A model generated the notes under the pieces. The model was not told the origin of the DNA. It did no database searches and was given only the letters and a program-made list of their open reading frames with translations. This document shows, piece by piece, positions 59,119 to 64,000 of a DNA stretch of 64,000 nt. The stretch comes from Thiospirochaeta perfilievii (GTDB taxonomy: Bacteria; Spirochaetota; Spirochaetia; DSM-2461). Positions within the stretch are counted from its first letter, which is position 1. Each line of letters opens with the position of its first letter. The DNA lies in the NCBI RefSeq assembly GCF_008329945.1, contig NZ_CP035807.1, positions 3,534,001-3,598,000 of the forward strand. Direction: 5' to 3'. A program made the translations under genes and the position numbers.

Positions 59119-59496
59119 TTACTTATTCTTTATATGAAGTTTTAAATCTCCAGGTATCTCAAGTTTAATATCTTCTTTTTCATAATTAATGTTTATGTCA
59201 TAGGTTTTATTTTTTGTTTTATCTTCAATGGAAATATATATATTTTTTTTCTTATCAGGTGATATATTTTTTATACAATTAAGAATTGTCCCTTTTAAAA
59301 TATCAAAAGTCAAACCAGAGCTAGCACTTTCAATAACAAAAACTAACCCAATAATTATATAATCTTGAATTTCGCCAAAACCAATACTATCCCTAACAAA
59401 TTCATAATTGATATTATTCTCAGATAACGATTCTATAAGATCCCCATATTGCTCTTTGAAGAGTGATTCTGATGCACATTCTATTTTTACTAACAT
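59119..59496 (-). CDS. small cassette protein with hydrophobic helix, effector-associated-domain-like
   Basis: 125 residues: an alpha-beta N-terminal part, a hydrophobic helix (DYIIIGLVFVIESASSGLTF, about 44-63), then beta-rich segments (NIYISIEDKTKNKTYDININY). This order resembles EACC1-type effector-associated components of bacterial conflict systems, but similarity is by pattern only. The start overlaps the end of the HEPN gene by 7 bases. Confidence 0.45.
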   Translation of the reverse strand: MLVKIECASESLFKEQYGDLIESLSENNINYEFVRDSIGFGEIQDYIIIGLVFVIESASSGLTFDILKGTILNCIKNISPDKKKNIYISIEDKTKNKTYDININYEKEDIKLEIPGDLKLHIKNK

Positions 59497-60194
59497 AATT
59501 TAACTCCTGAATGATATTTTTTTCTATTTAGGATAGTAATTCTTTTGTCTAAGTTCCAACTTCTAGTTTTATCTAAATATGACTCTAAGTCATAAAAGTT
59601 TGTCCAATAATGCTGATGAAATGATTTATGAGGAGATTGAACCAGATCCCTCATTAAAAAGCATAGATATTGATGAATATCAAACCATTTTGTAATAGTT
59701 ACGACATCCAATTTTTTTATTTCTTCTGAAGTTTCTCTAACTTCTCTAGTATTATATTTATTTAAAGCATAAATCCATTGTCCATGTGCAATTTTATTTC
59801 TTAAAAGCTGTGGTTTTTCTATATAGTCTTTAATAATGGATTTTATTATATTTCTTTTTTTTTCTAAATCAGGATTTTGTGTCCAATCTCCAACTCTAGT
59901 CAAAGAAACTTCAAGTAGCTCTTCCCATTTCAGAACAATATTATTTATTGAACTTATTTTTTCTATTTCTGAATAGTAGAGTCCATTTGGAGTATATAAA
60001 ATCTGTGTAAACTGAGCCTCAGAAAGAGTGCTGAATAATAATGATAGCATTTTTGTCTTAAAGTCTACGGAAAAGTTATCATTTTTTCTAAGTCCAATAT
60101 TATTATCTTTGATAAAATTCTTTTGAACTTTTTTGAGATATTTTACATTTTTTGTTTGCAATTTATACAATGTTTTTATTTCATCATTATTCAT
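59490..60194 (-). CDS. HEPN-type ribonuclease-like cassette protein
   Basis: 234 residues from ATG 60194; the frame is open further upstream but there it runs through the tRNA-like sequence. It is all-helical, with R-N-K-I-A-H at residues 132-137, the R-x4-H catalytic signature of HEPN RNases, inside LLRNKIAHGQW. It resembles the MAE_28990/18760-like or RiboL-PSP-type HEPN proteins found in toxin and defence loci. No ribosome-binding site precedes the ATG, which starts 11 bases after the tRNA-like sequence. It is the first gene of a three-gene cassette. Confidence 0.6.
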   Translation of the reverse strand: MNNDEIKTLYKLQTKNVKYLKKVQKNFIKDNNIGLRKNDNFSVDFKTKMLSLLFSTLSEAQFTQILYTPNGLYYSEIEKISSINNIVLKWEELLEVSLTRVGDWTQNPDLEKKRNIIKSIIKDYIEKPQLLRNKIAHGQWIYALNKYNTREVRETSEEIKKLDVVTITKWFDIHQYLCFLMRDLVQSPHKSFHQHYWTNFYDLESYLDKTRSWNLDKRITILNRKKYHSGVKLC

Positions 60195-60204
60195 AATATT
60201 TTTA

Positions 60205-60274
60205 GTGGGGGGAAGGGAATCGAACCCTTCTCTCTTTGTAAACAAAGCGCATTAGTCCTATGTATGCTACCCCA
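60205..60274 (-). tRNA. tRNA-like sequence with abnormal anticodon arm
   Basis: Minus strand, about 70 bases. The T arm is canonical: AAGGG-TTCGATT-CCCTT (B-box GGTTCGATTCC). The D arm is GCAT-ACATAGGACTA-ATGC with the conserved GG. A short acceptor helix pairs TGGGG with CCCCA. The anticodon position has CTTTG-TTTA-CAAAG, a perfect 5-bp stem with only four loop bases where seven are needed. A functional anticodon is therefore not evident. It lies directly upstream of the HEPN gene. Confidence 0.4.
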
Positions 60275-60401
60275 TGTTAGCCTAAATTGTAATTCGTAAA
60301 ATACTACTGGTCAATTATTAATATATTTTGGTAAAAAAGTTTATATTATTGTCATCAATTTTAATTATTACTTTTTTTGAAATTTTACCGCCATTGGCGG
60401 C

Positions 60402-60516
60402 ATATAACGTCGTTTTAACCTGACGTTGTGTCCCGACGGGTTGGCGCATTCTCTGCATTTTTCTTGCAGAGAATGTGACAAAACAAAGTTCTGGTTCAAA
60501 ACTTTGTTATCTGAGC
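60402..60516 (-). other. attC site A
   Basis: ATAAC (60404) and GTTAT (60506) are the outer boxes. GTTTTAACC (60412) pairs with GGTTCAAAAC (60493), one extra C on the right arm. The tip CATTCTCTGC pairs with GCAGAGAATG. It lies 35 bases beyond the 3' end of the YoeB-like toxin gene, whose cassette it closes. Confidence 0.8.
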
Positions 60517-60550
60517 ACAACTGGTTTCCAGACAATACTAATGAATTGCA

Positions 60551-60811
60551 TTACTGATAATGAGTCCACATTCGAAGTACTTTTACTATTTTTTTATCTT
60601 CTAAAACTTGATATACTATTCTATGTTGAATATTAATTCGCCTTGAATATGAACCTGTTAAATCTCCAATTAATTTTTCATAAGGTGGATAATCTATAAA
60701 AGGATCCTTTTCCAATTGCGATAATATTTCTTTGGCTTTATTTTTTAGATTTGATGATGCTAACTTTTTAGCATCTTTTTGTGATTGTTTAGTATACAAT
60801 AATTTATACAT
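60551..60811 (-). CDS. Txe/YoeB-family toxin
   Basis: 86 residues from ATG 60811. YoeB toxins are ribosome-dependent mRNA interferases. Signatures: SQKDAKKLASSNLKNKAKEIL, DPFIDYPPYEKLIGDLTGSYSRRINIQHRIVYQV with the catalytic Glu-Arg region, and the terminal VLRMWTHY. The start shares its A with the antitoxin stop (TAATG), the usual coupled order. Toxin-antitoxin cassettes are common stabilisers of integron arrays. Confidence 0.88.
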   Translation of the reverse strand: MYKLLYTKQSQKDAKKLASSNLKNKAKEILSQLEKDPFIDYPPYEKLIGDLTGSYSRRINIQHRIVYQVLEDKKIVKVLRMWTHYQ

Positions 60812-61053
60812 TACCAATCCAAATCTACAGATAATTCATCCGTATCTGTATTCATACCTTCAATTATAGATTCTCTCATTCCAGGGATTGATGTGAGTAA
60901 CAATGTTTCTTGTATACTACGCCAATCTTCTTCTCCAATCAAAATTGCTGAAGAATTTTTCCCAGTAATAAAAACAGGCTCATGAGTTTCATTAACACTT
61001 TTAACTATTTTATATAAATCTTTTCTTGCAGTTGTAATATTCATATTACTCAT
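60811..61053 (-). CDS. YefM/Phd-family antitoxin
   Basis: 80 residues from the ATG at 61053, which has a GGAGGA site; the frame is open further upstream but unlikely to be translated. The N-terminal DNA-binding Phd/YefM domain reads MNITTARKDLYKIVKSVNETHEPVFITGK followed by SAILIGEEDWRSIQETLLL. The acidic C-terminus (MNTDTDELSVDLDW) would bind the toxin. It probably autoregulates through the palindrome 16 bases upstream. Confidence 0.88.
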   Translation of the reverse strand: MSNMNITTARKDLYKIVKSVNETHEPVFITGKNSSAILIGEEDWRSIQETLLLTSIPGMRESIIEGMNTDTDELSVDLDW

Positions 61054-61068
61054 ACGTTCCTCCAGTAG

Positions 61069-61082
61069 TACGTTATTACGTA
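61069..61082. promoter_or_regulatory. operator-like palindrome of the toxin-antitoxin operon
   Basis: TACGT-tatt-ACGTA, a perfect 5-bp inverted repeat just upstream of the antitoxin ribosome-binding site. YefM-type antitoxins bind short palindromes of this kind (core TGTACA or similar). Confidence 0.5.
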
Positions 61083-61214
61083 TTAATAGTCTACCATTCT
61101 TTTGAGTTGGTTTAAAGATCAAAAATGTTGAAAATATTAAATAAATCAAGATAAGACAATTTTTATGGATAAAGTAGATGTAAATTATCATTGATACAAT
61201 TTTATTATGAAGAA

Positions 61215-61460
61215 CACTATTTCTTAGGAGAACCGTAGGTTAAAATTCCTCATTGAAACTATTTTATTTTCCAAGACACTATTGCTTAGGAAAACCGTAG
61301 GTTAAAATCCCTTATAGAAACTATTTTATTTTAAAAGACACTATTTCTTAGGAGAACCGTAGGTTAAATTCCTCGCTGGAACTATTTTATTTTCCAAGGC
61401 ACTATTAATTAGGAAAACCGTAGGTTAAATTCTTCATAGAAACCGTTTAAATTTTAAAGA
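61215..61460. repeat. four-unit tandem repeat of about 62 bp, each with a hairpin
   Basis: Units start at 61215, 61277, 61339 and 61400. Each has CACTATT, TTAGGA(G/A)AACCGTAGGTTAAA and GAAACTATTTTATTTT or close variants. AACC-GTA-GGTT forms a hairpin, extended by AGGA/TCCT in the first and third units. The last unit is more diverged. The stretch between the antitoxin and attC site B (61083-61647) holds this array and otherwise AT-rich DNA without a gene. Confidence 0.85.
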
Positions 61461-61647
61461 AACAGTTAATTGGGCTAATAAGCACTCTCTGTTTTATGAT
61501 AATAATATTTTCTTTTCTCTTTTTCGCAATTAATTATTTCTCATATTATACTATAAATTAGAGTAATAATTCATACCAAAAAGAATAAAGCAGTATTTAT
61601 TTTATATTTTTCTTTATTTTTTTATATTTTTTCTACCGGCTTGCCGG

Positions 61648-61768
61648 CAGATAACGTCCATTTAACCTGCCGAATTGTGCCCGAAGGGATTGGCGTACTA
61701 TTTGCATTAGAGCGCAGCGGGCAAATAGTATGACAAAAATACGGACTGGTTCAAATGTTTGTTAAACT
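61648..61768 (-). other. attC site B
   Basis: CAGATAACGTCC (61649-) and GTTAAAC (61761-61767) are the outer boxes. CATTTAACC pairs with GGTTCAAATG, one extra C on the right arm. The tip CTATTTGC pairs with GCAAATAG. Read on the minus strand, the R'' box GTTTAAC fits the general RYYYAAC. The methyltransferase stop codon lies within the site. Confidence 0.8.
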
Positions 61769-62154
61769 GAGCTCCCATTATTCTGTATTATAAATTTATA
61801 GATTTCACCCCTATCATCTTTAATTTTTTCATTATAAATAATATTAAAATCTGTCTCTAATTGATTTATTTCTTCGCTAGAAATTCCAATTTGATATTTT
61901 GAACTATCAATACCCAGATTATCTTTTATAAAAGTACAACAATATAAAACTCCATCGATTTCCAATAATTTTAAAATTTCTTTCAATTTCGCAATTGTAG
62001 GAAAATAGTGAATCATTGTAATAGTATTAAACTTTTCATTTATAATATCAAAAGAATCATATTCTATATTTAATAAGTAGGTTTGAATTTTAATATTTCT
62101 TGCTTTAGCTATATTTTTAATTTTATTAAGAGCTATTTCAGAGGTAACCGTCAA
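61762..62154 (-). pseudogene. SAM-dependent methyltransferase fragment, 5' end removed by IS66
   Basis: About 130 residues. VTVTSEIALNKIKNIAKARNIKIQ matches the acidic-loop and motif II region of TehB-like class I methyltransferases, followed by FNTITMIHYF (motif IV-like) and LLEIDGVLYCCTF. The glycine-rich SAM motif should precede it but is replaced by IS66 DNA, and the apparent TTG start is only the first start-like codon after the break. It is the gene of the cassette closed by attC site B. Confidence 0.65.
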
Positions 62155-62212
62155 TTTAGTATGCCCTTAAAAAAATAAATAAAATATTACACCCTTAAGT
62201 CCGAGGGATAAT

Positions 62213-62518
62213 ATGAAAAGTCGAAAGAGCCACGAAGAGTGGAAATTATTAGTATCAGAGTTCAATAAATCAGGCCAGTCAGTTGCAGCTTTTAGTAGAG
62301 AAAATAACCTAAAAGCATCAACTTTTATTTATTGGGTTAAAATGTTCTCTATAAATACTGAAAAATCAAATTTGGTTAAGATAAAACCTAAAACGAGTAA
62401 TTCTAAGAAAACTCATGATATTAAAATTATTGTTAATGATACAAAGATTGAGATCTGTGGAGTTATAAATTCAGATAAAATTAGTAAAATAATCGCTGTA
62501 CTAATGGAAGTTAACTGA
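62213..62518 (+). CDS. tnpA: IS66 TnpA-type accessory protein
   Basis: 101 residues with a helix-turn-helix (HEEWKLLVSEFNKSGQSVAAFSRENNLKASTFIYWVK) typical of the IS66 TnpA/InsA accessory family. The stop overlaps the tnpB start (TGATG type), as is usual in IS66. It is required for transposition in related elements. Confidence 0.82.
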   Translation: MKSRKSHEEWKLLVSEFNKSGQSVAAFSRENNLKASTFIYWVKMFSINTEKSNLVKIKPKTSNSKKTHDIKIIVNDTKIEICGVINSDKISKIIAVLMEVN

Positions 62519-62865
62519 TGTTTTTAGACCTAACTAAAATATCAATCTTCGTTCGCCCTGGATCAACAGATATGAGATCTCAGATTAATGGGTTATCAGT
62601 TTTAGCTGAAAGTGAAATGAAATTAGATTCTGGTTCTGGAAGTTTATTTTTGTTTTGTAGCAAAAACAGAAAAAACTTGAAATGTATATACTGGGATAAA
62701 AATGGTTTTGCAATGTGGCAAAAGAAACTCGAGAAAGATAAGTTCCCATGGCCACAAACGGCAGATGATGCAGAAGAGATAACTTTAGAACAATTAAAAC
62801 TTCTATTGTCTGGTATAGATTTTTGGAAAGCCCATAAAGAAATATATTTTAAAGAGATGAATTAA
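62518..62865 (+). CDS. tnpB: IS66 TnpB accessory protein
   Basis: 115 residues with the Orf2 family pattern: FVRPGSTDMRSQINGLSVLAE, SLFLFCSKNRKNLKCIYWDKNGFAMWQKKLEKDKF and a C-terminal LLSGIDFWKAHK. Its biochemical role is unclear, but IS66 transposition needs it. The region up to tnpC is short (41 bases). Confidence 0.9.
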   Translation: MFLDLTKISIFVRPGSTDMRSQINGLSVLAESEMKLDSGSGSLFLFCSKNRKNLKCIYWDKNGFAMWQKKLEKDKFPWPQTADDAEEITLEQLKLLLSGIDFWKAHKEIYFKEMN

Positions 62866-62906
62866 AAGGGTTTTATAATCTTTTATAAAATTGTAGTATT
62901 TACTCG

Positions 62907-64000
62907 ATGGGCGGAATAAAAAAACAGGTAATCCCTGAAGAAATATCTACATATATTGAGTCTCTTGAAAACTCAAATAAATCTCTTGAAAATAGGGTTA
63001 AAATACTAGAAGAAGAGTTGCGTCTCGAAAGAGTAAAGAGATTTGGAAAATCTAGTGAAAAGGTTACACCTTTACAATCTGAATTATTTGATGAGTTTGA
63101 GCAAACCGCCTTGGATATAGAAGAAGAGGATGAACCTGAAGTTATATCTATTCCAGCATATAATAGAAAAAAGAAAGGTCGAAAACCTATAGATCCATCC
63201 CTACCTAGAAAACAAATCATTCACGATATATCAGAAGATGATAAACAGTGTGCTTGTGGATGTCAGATGGTTAAAATTGATGAAGTAGTAACAGAAAGGG
63301 TACAGATTATTCCTGAAAAGTCTTATGTAGAACAACATATAAGACCAAAATATGCCTGCAGGAATTGTGAAGGTTCAGGAGATGAAGATAAACCAACTTT
63401 TAGAGTTGCTCCTGCACCACCATCATTGATTTCAGGAAGTATAGTGACTGGTGGTCTTCTTGCTTACATCCATACAAATAAATTTTGTGATTACCTGCCA
63501 TTTTATCGGCAAGAGAAAAGATTTGAGAGGTATGGGATTCCGATAAGCAGACAGAATATGTCAAACTGGACTATAAAAGCTTATAGAAAATTAAAAGGTC
63601 TTAATGATATTATGAAAGATCACATAAAGACTGGTACATATCTTCAAATGGATGAAACAGTCCTCAAAGTTCATGGGGAAGTTGGTAAATTAGATTCTAG
63701 TAACTCTTACATATGGGTCACCTGTGGTGGGCCTAAAGACTCAAGTATAGCTCTCTATGAATATAATAGATCTCGAAGTTCAAAATATATTAAAGATTTT
63801 ACTGAAGGCTTTTCTGGGTTTTGTCAGTCAGATGGTTTCCCAGGTTACAATGCCGTTTTTAAAAATAGTGACAAAATAACACATGTAACATGTTTAGCAC
63901 ATTGTCGGAGAGAGCTTTACGATGCCTATAAAGCTTCTAAGCAACTAAATAAGTCTAATGTTGTAATTAATAAAATTCAAAAGATATATGTTGTAGAAAA
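62907..64000 (+). CDS. tnpC: IS66 transposase TnpC (3' end outside window)
   Basis: Open from ATG 62907 to the window edge (364 codons seen). It has an N-terminal coiled coil (STYIESLENSNKSLENRVKILEEELR), a zinc-binding region (CACGC and CRNCEG) and the start of the DDE domain: first Asp in LQMDETVLKVHGEV and second in QSDGFPGYNAVF, then THVTCLAHCRRELYDAY. The catalytic Glu would lie beyond the edge. Confidence 0.92.
   Translation, partial: MGGIKKQVIPEEISTYIESLENSNKSLENRVKILEEELRLERVKRFGKSSEKVTPLQSELFDEFEQTALDIEEEDEPEVISIPAYNRKKKGRKPIDPSLPRKQIIHDISEDDKQCACGCQMVKIDEVVTERVQIIPEKSYVEQHIRPKYACRNCEGSGDEDKPTFRVAPAPPSLISGSIVTGGLLAYIHTNKFCDYLPFYRQEKRFERYGIPISRQNMSNWTIKAYRKLKGLNDIMKDHIKTGTYLQMDETVLKVHGEVGKLDSSNSYIWVTCGGPKDSSIALYEYNRSRSSKYIKDFTEGFSGFCQSDGFPGYNAVFKNSDKITHVTCLAHCRRELYDAYKASKQLNKSNVVINKIQKIYVVE

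Larger units (their letters stand above)
52007..62158 (-). mobile_element. integron-type gene cassette array, inverted, without visible integrase
   Basis: Five minus-strand gene groups have 3' ends next to attC-like palindromes (listed individually), the organisation of integron cassettes. The conserved AGATAACGTCC box always lies at the low-coordinate side of each site, so all cassettes share one orientation. Cassette boundaries would fall near 53030/54425, 55853, 60406 and 61653. Cassettes are AT-rich, mostly promoterless and functionally unrelated, as is usual. No intI is in the window; it is expected at higher coordinates. Treponema integrons are a known precedent. Confidence 0.75.
62159..64000 (+). 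mobile_element. IS66-family element (right end beyond window)
   Basis: Three genes in the standard IS66 order (tnpA, tnpB, tnpC), the last cut by the window end. The left boundary near 62159 (GTATGCCCTT) is set by the break in the methyltransferase. The terminal repeat cannot be confirmed without the other end. Confidence 0.8.

Noticed and set aside
59490-60245. Longer HEPN protein starting at 60245.
   Set aside because: The first 17 codons run through the tRNA-like sequence; the ATG at 60194 gives a sensible N-terminus.
61054-61191. Antitoxin with a hydrophobic N-terminal extension (start 61191).
   Set aside because: The extension would cross the operator palindrome; the ATG at 61053 has a strong GGAGGA site and gives the normal YefM length.
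61215-61460. Possible CRISPR array (regular 62-bp periodicity, GAAAC-like word).
   Set aside because: The whole unit is conserved, so there are no unique spacers, and no cas genes are nearby.
62900-63220. 106-codon frame on the minus strand.
   Set aside because: It lies wholly inside the IS66 transposase gene, which has a clear coding pattern on the plus strand.

Overview
The window is AT-rich bacterial DNA whose conserved gene strings (rplU-prp-rpmA-obgE-nadD-yqeK-LCP-rsfS; ispE-spoVG-rplY-pth-tilS; rpsO-pnp-dut-lptF/lptG-tgt) fit a spirochaete, probably Spirochaetaceae. Short lipoproteins, a CheX-type chemotaxis phosphatase, LptF/LptG permeases and a likely integron array (known from Treponema) agree with this. 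The assignment rests on gene content and order only.

Region 1 (1-7.7 kb): a tightly overlapping ribosome-assembly and NAD operon, then two minus-strand genes (an acidic protein and a CheX-like protein), then a lone periplasmic sugar-binding protein next to a six-helix histidine kinase whose 5' end is frameshifted in a T6 tract. Region 2 (7.7-26 kb): exported proteins, dominated by one 5,285-residue secreted protein filling a quarter of the window. It has N-terminal Ig-like repeats, about 1,700 residues of an unrecognised beta-rich repeat, TIG and Ig domains, a PQQ-type propeller and a C-terminal carbohydrate-binding-like domain. It starts inside the stop codon of a smaller exported protein, so the two are probably made together. 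Region 3 (26-51 kb): housekeeping genes for isoprenoids, translation, RNA processing, tRNA modification, LPS export and pyrimidine synthesis, with several exported proteins of unknown function and a MATE exporter behind a structured mRNA leader.

Region 4 (51-64 kb) is accessory DNA. After a decayed AraC gene, minus-strand genes are separated by long palindromes with the architecture of integron attC sites: outer R boxes, inner L boxes with one extrahelical base on the same arm every time, and a variable hairpin tip. Four can be recognised. They delimit cassettes for (right to left) a methyltransferase, a YefM/YoeB toxin-antitoxin pair with a four-unit tandem hairpin repeat, a three-gene HEPN ribonuclease-like operon preceded by a tRNA-like sequence, an exported protein pair, and a GNAT acetyltransferase. 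No integron integrase is visible; from the array's orientation it should lie to the right of the window.

Three insertion sequences have struck the array. An IS110-family element sits exactly inside one attC R box: joining its flanks restores the conserved box. It carries a structured 5' non-coding region that looks like a bridge RNA. An IS91-like element with its own frameshifted tyrosine recombinase lies between the HEPN cassette genes and their attC, and a 463-bp copy of its right end lies at 51.5 kb. An IS66 element cuts off the methyltransferase and runs out of the window. The two most novel candidates are the HEPN/tRNA-like cassette and the pairing of an attC-inserted IS110 with its candidate bridge RNA.
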